The position numbers were made by a program, and so were the translations under genes. Source: Blasia pusilla (lineage: Eukaryota > Marchantiophyta > Marchantiopsida > Blasiales). From it: a stretch of 64,000 nucleotides of DNA. This document shows, one piece after another, positions 52,931-64,000 of the stretch; positions within the stretch are counted from its first letter, which is position 1, and each line of letters starts with the position of its first letter. The DNA lies in NCBI GenBank assembly GCA_050084515.1, contig CM114271.1, forward strand, positions 51,274,001 to 51,338,000, in the 5' to 3' direction. Below the pieces are notes generated by a model that ran no database searches, was not told where the DNA came from, and saw only the letters and a list, made by a program, of their open reading frames with translations.

Positions 52931-53124
52931 ATGTTTGAGACATTGCGTCCAATTTGCAGCACAACGACTTCCGGGACGGGTGAGATACTGGCTTGGGGGT
53001 GAGATATTGGCTTGGGGTGCGAGAGCGTAGAGAGATGGGAGTTTATTTTGCTGATGTAGGACATAGTGGAGTATTGAAGACTGAGTTACAGTCAAGTTCA
53101 TGAGACACGTGAACTGCTACATTT
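52931..53124 (+). other. Gypsy pol remnant between methyltransferase and Copia
   Basis: Stop-broken continuation of element 1. Its last part (about 53074-53122) recurs inverted at about 57582-57632 on the other side of the Copia element. Reading TGAGATATTGGCTTGGGG twice (about 52981 and 53000) shows a short tandem duplication. Confidence 0.45.
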
Positions 53125-56100
53125 GATTTTTGAATCCCTATAATTGAAAACTCGGAGAAGTTTCAAATTGAAGTCCGAATTGAATACAGAATTTCACATA
53201 CCTCATAATCTTGCTCACAACATCAAGGTGAGGTTTTCGAGGTGCTTGCATAAATTGGCTCACTAGACAAACAATATAGCTCAAATCTGGTCTAGTTATA
53301 GTTAGATAGATTAAACTTCCAACCATGCGCTTGTACATATTAGAATCTACAAGCAGCTCTCCTTCATCCACTCTTAGCTTGACACTGTGATCCAACGGTG
53401 TAAAGATTGGCTTACAAGCCGTCATACCATATTTTGAAATCATATGAAGAGCATATTGTCGTTGTAGTAACCACATGCTTTCTCCAACCTTGATAAACTC
53501 AACACCAAGAAAGTACTTGCGTTCTTTCAAGTCCTTCATATCAAATTCTGCTTGTAACTTAAGCTTGACTTGTTATACCATTTCTTCAGTACTCCCAGTA
53601 ATCAAGAGATTATCAACATATAACACAATAAGAATTGTATGATCTTGTCCTCTCAAGAGATATAACGAGGAGTCAGAATCACATACTCTAAAACCCAACT
53701 CTTGTAGGACGTATGTAATCTTGCCATATCAAGCTCTTAGAGCTTGTTTGAGCCCGTATAGAGCTTTCTTCAACATGCATACGCGAAATGAAAACTTGGG
53801 ATGTTCGTATCCGTGTGGCTGAGTCATATATACCTCCTCGTATATATCTCCATTCCATAAAGTATTCTTAACGTCCATGTGATGTAATCTCCACTTCTTA
53901 CTTAGTGCAACTCCAACCACTGTTCTCGTAGTCACCATCTTTGCAACAGAGCTAAATATTTCCTCATAATCGATGCCATATTGTTGTGCATAGCCCTTAG
54001 CCACCAATCTCGCTTTGTATCAGTTAATTATACCATCTTGATTACGCTTGATTTTGTAAACCCATTTGCAACCAATAGTTTCCTTACCGGAAGGTATATT
54101 AACCAGCTCCCATGTTTGTTGATATCTTAATACAACAAGCTCTTCCTCCATAGCTTCAATCCATTCGACTTTACTTGCACCTTCTTCAAAATAACTCGGC
54201 TCTTGGTCTTGAAAGGTAGTTATCATATATGCATAATATGTCGCAAGGAAACCTTCATTTATGAATCTATGAACTGGATGTGTAACTCTACTTGATCTAC
54301 AAAGTTGTTGTTCAGAGGTAGATGCCTCTAACACCTTACTCGAGCTCGGACTAGTGTCAACAGACCGAATACATACTCTTTTCGTCCATGGACTCACAGA
54401 TTTAACGGATGAATCTAGGACCTCTCCTAATCCTGCACTAGTACTTGGGAAAGTTGAAGACAATGTCTGTTGGTTTATAGTCATATTCTCCCCCTCAACA
54501 AAAAAATTTAGATGTGGAATAGGCTCAGATGGAGCATACCATGACTTTAGCTCATCAAAGACAACATTACGACTAATAATAAGATGCCTAAAGGATGGAA
54601 TGTAGCACTTATATCCCTTAGTTCCATCATCATAGCCAATGAAGATACAACTTTCAAACTTGGGGTCTAACTTCTGACGTCTCTCAGAAGGAACATGAGC
54701 ATAACAAATACATCCAAATACTTTCAAGAAGGAGAAATAAAGTTTAATTCCTTCGAAGATTTCGGATTGAGTTTTATCATGAACTAATGTTGTTGGAGTT
54801 TGGTTGATTAAGAAGATTGCACATGCTACAACCTCTGCCCGATACACCTTAGGCATGTTCTTCTAATTCAGCATAGCTCGTGTCGCTTCAACAATATGTC
54901 AATTCTTACTCTCAACCAGTCCATTTTTTGTGGAGTGTAACGACAAGTCACTTGACGTTGGATGCCATTCTAACGTAAATAGTCATCAAACTCTGTTGAA
55001 AGATACTCTCCTCCTCCATCACAACGTTATTTTAGAATGTGTTATCCAGTCTACTTCCCTACTAGAACTCTGAGAATATTTTTTACTTAACTTTAAGAAA
55101 GTATACCCATATATACCTAAAGAAATCATCAATAAATGAAATAAAGTACTGACAACCACTAAGGCTATGTTATGATGTTGTCCACACATCACTGTGGATC
55201 AACTCCAATATCCTCGATGCTCTTCTTTCTACCTTGCTTTGGAAAAAGAAATCTAGCTTGTTTTTCAAATTGGCAAGCAGGACTTGCTAATTTAGGGAGT
55301 CCTATTACTATATTAGATGATGAAAGACTATTTAATCTTTGAAGATTCATATGTCCAATTCTTTTATGCCATACATTTAGATTTGTGACTTGTTGGCCGG
55401 TTTGACCATACATTGCTGTTTGAATCTCTAGCACAGAAACATCTAATTTGAACATTCTGCCATATCTAGTTCCTTTGGCTATCATAGTCTGGTCATCCAT
55501 TGTTTCAATGAAGCAACCATTTGCGTTTAACTTCACTTAATAATCCTGTTCTACTATTTTTCCTACAGAGATCAAGTTTCTTGCAATGGTAGGAACATAG
55601 AGAACATTTCCAAGAGCACAAAGACCATCTGATGCTATTAGAACTTTACCGGTATGCGTGATATGATGTTGAGTGTCATCTCATGTGAGGGTAATTGCAG
55701 GATCTTTCACCGGCTCCAAACTACTAAACCATTTAGCTTGTGAGGTTATGTGATTTGATGCACCAGAGTCAATGTACCAATCTACTGTCGAGTCTTTCTT
55801 GACCATTGCTCCCATATGATGAGTCATGACCAAGAGATGCTCTGTTTGTGAATGTTGTTATTCTTGGTACTACTCTTGGTATTGTTGCTCCACATAGTTT
55901 TGTTGTTGTAAGGCTCCTATTCTCATGTCTGCCTTCTTCTTGAAGCAAAACTTTGCATAATGACCCTTTATCATACAGTAATTGCAAGATCCAGGGACCC
56001 TCTACTGCTGACCTCAATCCTAACGGTTTCCACTATTACCACCTTGTGATTGTGTCTGGTACTGATTCGTAGTTGATTGAATGACGTTATATTGAGTGCC

Positions 56101-56808
56101 TCTTCCTCCATATGCTTGATATCCACCACGACCACGGAAGCTTCTACCACGACCCGTGCCTTTGTTTGATCCATAACTTGCAAATAGCGCACTCTCTTGC
56201 AGAGTAGATGAGCTACCGCTGCCTATTAGGCGCATCTCTTCACTGATTAACAATGGGACTAACTCAGTGATGAACAATGGGACTTAAGGTTGGATATTTC
56301 TCCCTCATAGAGATAGAGGTCTCAAAGGACTTGTAATCCTTGGGAAGGCCTTGAAGAGTGAACAAAATCATATCATCATCTTCTATTGTCACTCCAATAC
56401 TATTCAACTAATCAACAATATGTCTGATATTCAAAATATAATCATTGATGCTCTGCGATCCTTTCCTCACTTCGTTCAATTATCGTTTCAATTGAAGCTT
56501 TCTAGCCTTTGTAGCTAAAATAGCTTTTCCAATGCATCCAAGGTCTCTTTCGGAATATCAACGTCTTGAATGTGACCTATCATTGGCGAACTGATCGTTA
56601 TTAAAATGTAGTGGATTTCTTGCCTTGTGCGTTTGTTCCAAGTGCGAACATTAAAGTTTGTCGAGTCACCTTCTGTCTTGGCCTCATGACATGTGAAAAG
56701 CTTCCATAGTTCTCGAGCCATGAGAAATTGTTTCATGCAAAACTTCTAGACATTGTAATTTTGCTTAACTAGCTTCTCGCCTGTGATTGCTGTTGAGGAA
56801 TACTCCAT
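53125..56808 (-). pseudogene. Ty1/Copia gag-pol remnant, 3'-truncated
   Basis: Reading the minus strand from 56808: gag (FCMKQFLMARELWKLF), Arg/Gly-rich stretch, CNYCMIKGHYAKFC knuckle (CX2CX4HX4C, about 55990), protease VDWYIDSGASNHIT (about 55780), pre-integrase NVWHKRIGHMNLQRL (about 55360), a degraded integrase, then reverse transcriptase GYAQQYGIDYEEIFSSV..DVKNTLWNGDIYEEVYM and CMLKKALYGLKQ. The order gag-PR-INT-RT defines Copia. The RT active site reads YVDNLLI instead of YVDD. There are many stops and frameshifts. The reading ends near 53130 after the ARPD..VSQFM block, so RNase H and the 3' LTR are missing. Confidence 0.88.
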
Positions 56809-57311
56809 AACGAACGATTTCACTCACAAAAAATAATTTCAGGCTCTCTAGTGCTCCAATTGAAGCATAAATCACTCCTACATAAAAATTGACCTGAAAT
56901 TTGCTAAAATTGATCAACTGTATGAAAGAACTAGTCGAAATTGGTCTGTAGAGAGCAAACTACACAACTTTTCTTCACTAATTGCACTTTCATACACTGA
57001 AATTGCTACTGCAGAAGCTCTGAATGTTAGAATCGAGAAATTTTGAGTACGTTGGAAAGCTCTCAACGAGCTCTACAAGATAATTGGAACCAGACTTTAG
57101 TATCATTCTAGCCGTTGCAGATCCAGATGGCTAAATCAGTCGAGAAAGCCTTAAAAAATGCCTCCAAAGTTTTATCACTGTCAAAGCTCCACATGAAATC
57201 TGCACCCACTGAGCTCTGAAAAAAATTTCCTTCTTTCAAACTGAAATTTTATTTTCTCTTGCCTCTCTTCTCTTCGCAAACACCAAGAATTTCAAGTGAT
57301 GTTCTTCAATC

Positions 57312-57323
57312 GCTCTGATACCA
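57312..57323 (-). other. Primer-binding site of the Copia element (initiator Met tRNA)
   Basis: The minus strand reads TGGTATCAGAGC, the usual plant Copia primer-binding site complementary to the initiator methionine tRNA. It directly follows the LTR end CCACA and precedes the gag leader (57311-56809, non-coding). Confidence 0.8.
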
Positions 57324-57592
57324 TGTGGAAAATTGCTAAAGAAGCATAATTGGTTGGAAACGGCTCTCTCACTCACACACCACCATGGAGAACAAAATTT
57401 GCAATTAGAGAATGAGTGGAAGCTGGTCCCCTTCTCAATTATATAGGATATGTACAAGCAATCCTAACCGTAAAGTGAACCATAGTCTCGAGTTAGACTA
57501 ACTATGATTAACTAACCATAGTTAAGATAATCGTGCTTTACTGACTAACCAAGATTAAGCTTGCCTACTTTGTATGAGAACCAAATGTATCA
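57324..57592 (-). mobile_element. 5' LTR of the Copia element (outer limit tentative)
   Basis: The inner end is fixed by the primer-binding site: in plus orientation the LTR begins TGTGGAAAATTGC at 57324. The outer end is placed at ..AATGTATCA (57592), where sequence shared with the Gypsy flank begins. No second LTR was found, so the limit cannot be checked here. TAACTATGATTAAC-type short inverted words occur inside (about 57500-57530). Confidence 0.5.
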
Positions 57593-57835
57593 GTTCAAGT
57601 GTCTCATGAGCTTGAATGCAACTTTATCTTCAATAGGGTGATCGGGAGAAACACTCTTGGACTTCTTGGGATGTTTTGCAAGTACATCGAGAGATGATAA
57701 CCACATAATTGAGCGTGGTTTTGGATATTGCACGTGGAGGAGATGAGATTTTGGAGTTGGATGTACAGGAATAGTCAAGTTTTTTTGTTCGAGGTAGGGT
57801 TGCACTTTAGCAACCATTGATACCCGCGCCAAAGA
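57593..57835 (-). pseudogene. Unassigned transposon coding fragment
   Basis: An open minus-strand frame (80 codons) reads SSLDVLAKHPKKSK and PIEDKVAFKLMRHLN. The last part is repeated in inverted orientation at about 53074-53122, so this is probably a fragment of the same Gypsy family, inverted relative to element 1. I cannot assign a domain. Confidence 0.4.
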
Positions 57836-58335
57836 GTCCTATTGTAGTTACGATGAAGACTTGGGAGCCACATATGGGCCCTAAGTTGATAGGAGAACAG
57901 AGGCGCCGGATACTTTAGTTCCTTAGGAGTTATAGGAGTTTTTTTCATTTAGCATGCAAGATTTGGATACGTTAAAGGGTCCAGGGATCTGCATTGAGTT
58001 GTCTAGCGACATGCCGATCTTCCAACAATCCTTTAGGTAGAGTAATATGGAGAGGGCTCTCATTCAAAGTAGGAGCTAGGACTTGGTTGAAGCAGGACTA
58101 GTGGAGATGGTGCATGGGGAGTATGAATATGCCACTGTCATGCCCGCTAAGAAGCATGTGCATAAGAACTGGACGGATAGGCGGATGTGTGGAGATTAAT
58201 GATCTATCAATGGGCAAAAAAAGTCCGCTAAGCATGCCATTATCGTCTCCTCACCGGCCTCTGGATCTAAGGACTCTCCATAAGACCTCGCCATCGAAGT
58301 CTCAAACTCTGGCTCTCCATAGCTAACAAGCCCAG
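57836..58335 (+). pseudogene. Gypsy reverse transcriptase fragment (element 1)
   Basis: Plus strand: DLVEAGLVEMVHGEYEYATVM, PAKKHVHKNWTDRRMCGD and KSAKHAMPL, which is the N-terminal part of Ty3/Gypsy reverse transcriptase (L.EAG.IE...S.YA.PV..V.KKDG..R.C.DYR.LN..T). The Tyr-Arg of DYR is now TAA TGA. The fragment stops before the YVDD-type active site, where it meets the minus-strand copy at about 58335. Confidence 0.75.
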
Positions 58336-58341
58336 AAAGGC

Positions 58342-58818
58342 TTACCCGTGCCATCTTAGCACCAACTCCTCATCACTCTCTCCTCGCCACCAAGCACCAC
58401 TCGAATCTCGCTGACTTGGGCATGAGTTACGGCTCAAACCATTTGCATCCTGGTTGAGCATCCTAGATCTATGTACTACCTGGAAGTCACACTCTTGCAA
58501 CAACAGAGCCCACCTCGCAAGGTTCCCTATAAGCTTGTCAGACTCCATCAACCATTTAAGTGGTTGATGATCAGTAATGATGGCACGCTCTATTGCGGGT
58601 CTAGCAGGCATCTCTGCCATCCTAGCAGCGGTAGCCTGCCATGAATCTGACGTGGACGTTCCGAGCATCAGCTCCAAGGGAAGGTCCATCACCTCTGAAC
58701 GTGATGTAGGAACTCCAACTCCACGCTCACATAGCGTAGTGGCCAACCGGAAAACCTCAATGGGCGTACCTCCCAACGTTATAACATCGAGAACAGTAAA
58801 TAAAGGAGTGCGGTACAC
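58342..58818 (-). pseudogene. Gypsy protease-linker fused to RNase H end (element 2)
   Basis: The minus-strand frame begins PLFTVLDVITLGGTPIEVF..LATTLCE..DLPLELM, as in element 1 (40120-40290). It then passes at PAIERA directly into IITDHQPLKWLMESDKLIG and FQVVHRSRMLNQDANGLSRN, the end of Ty3 RNase H. Protease active site, methyltransferase and reverse transcriptase are therefore missing by one internal deletion at about 58575. The frame itself stays open for 158 codons. Confidence 0.8.
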
Positions 58819-58949
58819 AAAGTGGCCACCCCCAACAACATGCTCAACACATGCTCCTCCTCAGCATCAGCAACAAGAGTCATCGCACTTGCTTCTCCCA
58901 TCGCCCTCCGTGCTTGCACATCAACAATATCACCAACTCTTCGAGAACT

Positions 58950-60466
58950 CTAATTAGGACCCATCGATGGGGTCCTCATTGCCTTGCACAACATGCAGGA
59001 CTGAGGAAGCCTGGTCTTCTTGGCTTCCCCTCGTTGTGGATCCAACTTTGCGACTGCTCTATGCATAACAACTACGGCGGCCTCCATTTGGGAAACCCTG
59101 CACATCCAACCAGGATCCTCCATATCTCTGGTAGCTCCATAAGACGTCGATGCCACGGTTCCGGCATCGGGTAACCTCAATGCCATAGCGGTAATCTGTT
59201 GCTGTAGCTTTTGGATGTGAACACCCATCCCAGCCTCACGCTGGGCGTCTCCCTCGACGTGTCTAGGTGGTAGGGCTCTACTTCCTCCATGGGCAACTCC
59301 ACCATCCCCTCTGGCAAATCCCACTCCTCATCCCCCAACATAACTACCTGGTGCACGACCTCCAAGCCCACTTGGACCGGCAACTCACTCTGGTGCCCTC
59401 TTTGGCCCTCGTTCCGGACGTTACTCAGGATGCAAGCTGAAACACGTGCCGTGTGTTTGACCTTACCTCTGAAAATAGTCACATTGATAACCTCCTAGTG
59501 CAACACCATCTCCTCCTTCATGTTGAGGCACACATCTATGACCCTGACGAGTGCAATCATGCTGATGATGGGCTCCACCACATGACCAACAAGTAATCGT
59601 AGGCGGCTGCTGTTGAGCCGTATTTGAAGGCACATGTCTTTGTGGCACGGCCTCTCGGTATTGTCCGTGAGCTTGTGGTGCCACAGACCTATCTCGGAAT
59701 CCACGTTGCTGCACTGGTGGTGCAGACAATGGTGACTGCTCTCGTCCACAACCCATGGTGGCTACGCTCTCCTCCACCATGTTGCGTTCAATGTTCTCAA
59801 CGGTCCTAAAAACATCTTTGAGCGTAGGGGAGGTGTTCATAAGAAGAACCTCCTCCCGCACACGTGTCCCGTAGGGTCCGGTTGAGCATCGCATAGCATG
59901 ATTGGATAGCGTGAGCCTCTGTCACCCCTTGAGTGACGTTAATCAACTTGCGCAAGCAGGTATAGGCCTCATGCAAACTCTTACTTGGGCGCCTCTGGAA
60001 GTCGTGGATGCTCTGCAACTTCTCCGTCCGTACGCCTTGGTACCTCGCCCTCAACTCAATGAAGAACTCAACCACGGGGTTAAACCTGGGATGAACTCGA
60101 CTAGACGATGCATCTGCTCTAGTGCGAGTCATCCCTCCTACAACATCACTGGTGGAGGAATCCTCTCCTAACTCCTCTTCCTCATCTAGAAACGACTCAG
60201 CCCATGACACATAGCGTGGGTCATAGTAGAGTCTCCAGGCCTCAATCTCATGGGCATATCTCTGCGAGAACTTATGGTAATCATCCATGAGTGCCCCCTC
60301 TAAATAGTGGAATATTCCCTTCAATGTTATAAATGGGTTGAACTCTCTGGAGTTCCTAACCCGTTGTGAGTCACACAAACTCCTAAACTCCACAATGAAG
60401 TCGTGTAACTCTATAGTGCCTATAATACCCTAAAATCTACGTGGTCCTCTACCCCGATCGTCCATC
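58950..60466 (-). pseudogene. Gypsy gag with zinc knuckle (element 2)
   Basis: From ATG at about 60466 (MDDRGRGPRRF) through SQRYAHEIEAWRLYYDPRY, FNPVVEFFIELRARYQGV, LHEAYTCLRKLINVTQGVTE and, after a frameshift, CWSCGGAHHQHDC (about 59580), a knuckle with the spacing CX2CX3HX4C. A linker (59324-58950) with MGVHIQKLQQQITAMALRL looks like a short coiled coil. It is the same family as element 1, with the gag N-terminus better preserved here. Frameshifts near 59890, 59480 and 59300 break it. Confidence 0.78.
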
Positions 60467-61560
60467 TCGTACACTCAACTGATAGGACCACTTAATGTGT
60501 GTAGTGGATCACTAGCACACTCTCCCCTTTGTCTGAAGACCACACAGAAGGAGATTGAGATGGTCTCTCACGTTGAGACTCTTGAAACCTCGCACTCCTA
60601 CCCCCCTACCATGACCTCCCCATGGATCTTCACACCCACGTACATTGTTATTGGAGAGTGCCCTTTCATTTTGCAAACTCCTCTCCTCTCCACCTTTGCA
60701 TTTTCGGCCAATGGGCTAGTTCCCCTTATGAACCAATAAGATAGTTCAAAATCAATTTAAAATTGCACTAGGAAATTATGAGAATTAAGTATGGAAGGTA
60801 ATATAAATATGTGCCATGCTTGAGTTTACTCTAGTATTCTTTAATTTCCAACTGGCGATTTTTACATATCACTCGTCAAATCTATGTAATAATGGGCGAC
60901 CCTATATGGACAATAAGACAAAATAGTGGAACAATAAGACAAAAGAGCAACATAGTTGAATTTGGTTCCTTGAGTCATATTAGATGGGTAAAGAGAATGA
61001 ATTTGTGTGGAACTAAAAAATATTTTTATTCAATAATTAATGATAATTTAATTCATTTATTTTATAATGGATGATCCTTGGTGTATAATAAAATAAAATA
61101 GTGGGATAGTTAAAAAAATAAAATTTTTTAATAATTTTTTCCCTTATTTCATATTTGATGGAAAATTAATGGAAAGGAGTAGATATTGTTTGAACTTTAT
61201 TAAGGGTGGAATTATTTAGGGGATAGGGATATCATTTAGATTTTAGGAGAGGAATTAGTTAGAAGAGTGGAAAATGTCATTACCCTTTTAAGATTAAGAA
61301 AATAAAAATTATATTTAAATTTTGAAATGAAAAATATGAATATTTAAAACAATAATCATGATAATCAACATTTGATATTTTAGGAAAGAAAAATGAATTT
61401 GAATGGAAAAGTAAAATAATTTGATTAATGAAAACTGGCTAATAGTTTAGTTAGCAAATATTATTTTGGTGGGACAGAGAATAATAAGTTTTACTAAAAA
61501 TTTGGAGGAGTGAAACTATTTAAGGTAGTCGGATATTATTAAAATTAAGTGTTAAAAATA
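60467..61560. other. AT-rich spacer, no gene
   Basis: Above 60.74 kb the sequence is extremely AT-rich with no open frame of note. The first 250 bases may hold leader or LTR of Gypsy element 2, but no primer-binding site was recognised. Confidence 0.35.
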
Positions 61561-62477
61561 AAAATTAGATGGAAAATATTTCTGCTTGCATGCTGATTTG
61601 AATGGCTCCTCAATCAAATAACTTTTCATTAACATCCATTCCCATCGACAGAAGGAGCCGTGTCCCCTACGGATCTCCTCCACCCTCTCACAACACCCGT
61701 GCACTCCCACAGACAGATATGCGATGGCGATGACGTGCTCCACTGCTGAGAGTGGTGCTCTTGCAGGCGGGTGGCGTCCGCAAGAGCACGACGCCACGCG
61801 AGAATGAATGAGTAAAAACAAGAATAATAATAGGGATTAAACAATCGATCAAGCGCAGAGCCTGTGGAAGGAGCTATTAACCGGTTGGAGTGCGTAGGAC
61901 TACCGGCATCGATCGCTAATGCGGCTCAGGCCGCGTCAGGCGTTCGTGACGGACTGCAGGAGTAATTATAGAATGAGGATTGAGCCGATAATGCGGCGGA
62001 AATCTTGGGGATGGTAGCGATAATTCTGATCGGATGTTTGTCTTGCCAAGATTAAAGAAATCGGAGCGTGAGTATAACCAGTTCAAATTCAGATGACTGC
62101 CGAGATCCGCTTGCTAATGTGGTGCGACACTGCGAGTGTTTGGGTGAATACTGCAGTTAAAGGGCTCTAATTGATTGAATTCATAATGAGGCGCAGATGT
62201 TTAGGATCACGAGTGACTGGTGCTAAGGCGATGACAACAGCCCCTACCCTGATTTGCAGCCCCGCATCGTTTCTTGGAATAAAGTACAAGAAGAATCGTC
62301 ATCATCGTCAGGGCTTTACAGTAGTTGTGAACTTGTGAGCAGCTACGGTTTCTTTGCGCACCCGATCCGGTCACCGACGATTTTGTCCCGAGATGATGAG
62401 CGCTTATATAGTTACTGTAGATTTCTTGTGGAGTTGTGCGGCTCCTCTTGTCGTGAGTGCCTCAGCGCTGGTCCCAC

Positions 62478-62483
<6 letters not shown>

Positions 62484-62515
<32 letters not shown>

Positions 62516-62523
62516 TCTGTCTC
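62484..62523. repeat. CT microsatellite
   Basis: About 28 bases of pure CT followed by CT with GT interruptions. The position upstream of a splice-like site fits a plant 5' leader pyrimidine tract. Confidence 0.9.
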
Positions 62524-62575
62524 TCTGTGGTGGATTTTATTGAGAGGGCGCCTTTATTTTCAATTGCAGGAGGCG

Positions 62576-62674
62576 ATGAACGGGCCGCCTATGAAGGCCC
62601 AGGGATTGGCGAGCGTGTCTCCACTTGGCATGTTTTGCGGTTGCATCGGAGGGGTGGTTTGGTTTAGTGTCTGA
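62576..62674 (+). CDS. Small open frame of 32 residues after a splice-like site
   Basis: MNGPPMKAQGLASVSPLG then a Cys/Gly/Trp-rich hydrophobic end (MFCGCIGGVVWFSV), starting 7 bases after TTTTCAATTGCAG. It may be an upstream open frame in a leader, or chance. No homology is recognised. Confidence 0.2.
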   Translation: MNGPPMKAQGLASVSPLGMFCGCIGGVVWFSV

Positions 62675-63239
62675 GACGCATACGAGTTCGCGGCCGGAGG
62701 AGGATAGGCGGGAGAAGCTGTGGGAAATCGAGTCTCGCGAGGAGTTGCGTGAATCGGACGTTCGTGTTGTATCGACATTCGCGCTCGTAGTATGGAGTGA
62801 TTTTTAGATACCTGCTAGTTATGCTTCACGGATCTGGAAGCCTCGTTCTGCCTGCGAATGGATTTTCGCGAGAGCGAGCACATCGTGTGTTTCTGAATAG
62901 AAGACTGAAGCATCTAAGAATCGGAGTAATTCTTGATACGCCACGGCTCTCGAGCCACGCGAAGTTCGTAATTGAAGGATTTGGAGCTGTGACCTGATTC
63001 AGAGTACGGTGGAGAACTCTCGGGTGGCAGGAGCGAACTATCCAGTGTGAGTTTTCCATCATTCATTATTGACTCGGCTAAGCCCGACTCACATAGTTGA
63101 ATTTCTTAATTACGCGCACTGCCCGTAGCTATTATGTTGGACCTCTTATTAGCTGCTGGTTTGCGCTGGGATGTGTCCGCTAGTTTAGAACTGCGTAGGA
63201 GCCGGCGAGGGAGCTAGACGAGGAGCCTACTTCACGATT

Positions 63240-63975
63240 CACGAGATTCACTTCCAGGGAAGCGTCTACTGCACGTAGGTCTGTGTGAGTGGATATTTCA
63301 TACGTTTTAGTTTGAAAGATGTCAGAACGGATGTCCTGATTCATGCTGCCCCAGACAGTGGCTCCACTGTCACAGTGTTCTCGCATCCAACCTTCAGCTT
63401 CCGAGGTTATGGCTATTGACCTCTTTGTTTCAGGTACATATGCCGAAAATCTCCTGGGCTGTGAATTTTTAGATAGTGATCAGGAGGTAAACCCACTCGT
63501 TCTCGTCTTTAGTCACGCAACCTTGCAGCTGCTTTTCTCTGAGCGATTCATCTTCAAGAGGGGCGTCGCTTGCACGAAGGTCAGTGTGAGTGTGTAAGCC
63601 TCGCAGAAGTCGTAGAGAAAGGTTGAACGCAGGGCTTATCTCTTGGAGGGTCAGGCAGTAGCTCTAGTGTCACTGGCAATTTCCTCACCCTTCGATGTCG
63701 AGCAATTATTCTAAAAGAATAATTTTCGTTCAGAAACTGATCGTTTCTTCATGAGCAGACAATGCATGCAGGCTTCTGAGATCACGTCTTTTGCAGTTAT
63801 CTCTTCAGGTCCAGTTACCCGGAATCTCTTGGGCCGTGAATTCCAGTGATACGCTTGGCAGGACATAGACCCACCCTCTCGTTTGGCGACATAACCTTGC
63901 CGCTGTATTTCCCTACGCGAGTCATATCCGAGACGAGTGTCACTCGTTCGTAGTTTAGTTCGTGTGAGTGGAATC
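63240..63975 (+). repeat. Diverged tandem repeat, three partial units of 300-375 bp
   Basis: The stretch at 63429-63600 (TTCAGGTACATATGCC..CTCCTGGGCTGTGAATT..GCTTGCACGAAGGTCAGTGTGAG) recurs at 63804-63975 with about 375-bp offset. Its last third also matches 63240-63300 (GATTCACTTCC..TGCACGTAGGTCTGTGTGAG). Units B and C keep the same reading register (SG...NLLG.EF), though C has stops. A 9-bp hairpin (63704-63724) lies in the spacer. Confidence 0.6.
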
Positions 63976-64000
63976 TTGGAGACTCTGTCGTCCAAGGCGT

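Larger units (their letters stand above)
61561..64000. other. GC-richer region, possible promoter/5' leader of a gene off the right edge
   Basis: Composition rises sharply from about 61.6 kb. There is a CT tract (62484-62511), a splice-acceptor-like TTTTCAATTGCAG (62557-62569) and further CAG/GT pairs, which together resemble a plant 5' leader with introns on the plus strand. No frame matches a known protein family. Direction and identity of any gene are unknown. Confidence 0.3.

Overview
The window is nuclear DNA of a land plant. Two large intron-rich housekeeping genes of plant type flank or precede long AT-rich intergenic DNA and a deep nest of plant transposons (Ty3/Gypsy, Ty1/Copia, CACTA/En-Spm, L1-type LINE). 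No sequence here fixes the species; the loose gene spacing, long CT/GA tracts and the Gypsy type make a seedless plant (lycophyte, fern or bryophyte) my guess, not a conclusion.

Layout. 74-5911 (minus): tubulin-folding cofactor E (TBCE), 13 coding exons resolved, C-terminal exon(s) off the left edge. 6.1-21.4 kb: about 15 kb with no credible gene. 22149-35503 (plus): a SUVR5-type zinc-finger SET-domain histone methyltransferase in 11 coding exons, with an unusually long acidic first exon and one apparent 1-bp frameshift in its largest exon. 36.7-60.5 kb: a nested transposon block. 60.5-64 kb: AT-rich spacer, then GC-richer DNA with a CT tract and a diverged tandem repeat.

The transposon block can be read as layers. 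The oldest is a plus-strand Gypsy element (gag remnant, CCHC knuckle, aspartic protease, then a cytosine-5 DNA methyltransferase domain, then reverse transcriptase). A 10.8-kb CACTA element (41546-52331, terminal CACTA motifs and hundreds of bases of GTCAT-type subterminal repeats) is inserted inside the methyltransferase domain, between its motif IV and motif VI. Inside that CACTA element lie a TNPA-like gene, an L1-type LINE (ORF1 plus endonuclease, most of the reverse transcriptase missing), a tRNA-like SINE candidate, a 475-bp CT array and a 170-190-bp direct repeat. A decayed minus-strand Copia element (53.1-57.6 kb) separates the methyltransferase from the Gypsy reverse transcriptase. 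A second, minus-strand, internally deleted copy of the same Gypsy family (58.3-60.5 kb) lies tail-to-tail with the first.

The most interesting system is the Gypsy element carrying its own DNA cytosine methyltransferase. This copy is dead (split, frameshifted, catalytic Cys lost), but the motif order I, II, IV, VI, VIII and a C-terminal EP..E.RDMGF block can be read on both sides of the CACTA insertion. Comparison with the sister Gypsy copy shows stop codons arising by C-to-T change at CG and CHG sites, as expected for a heavily methylated element.
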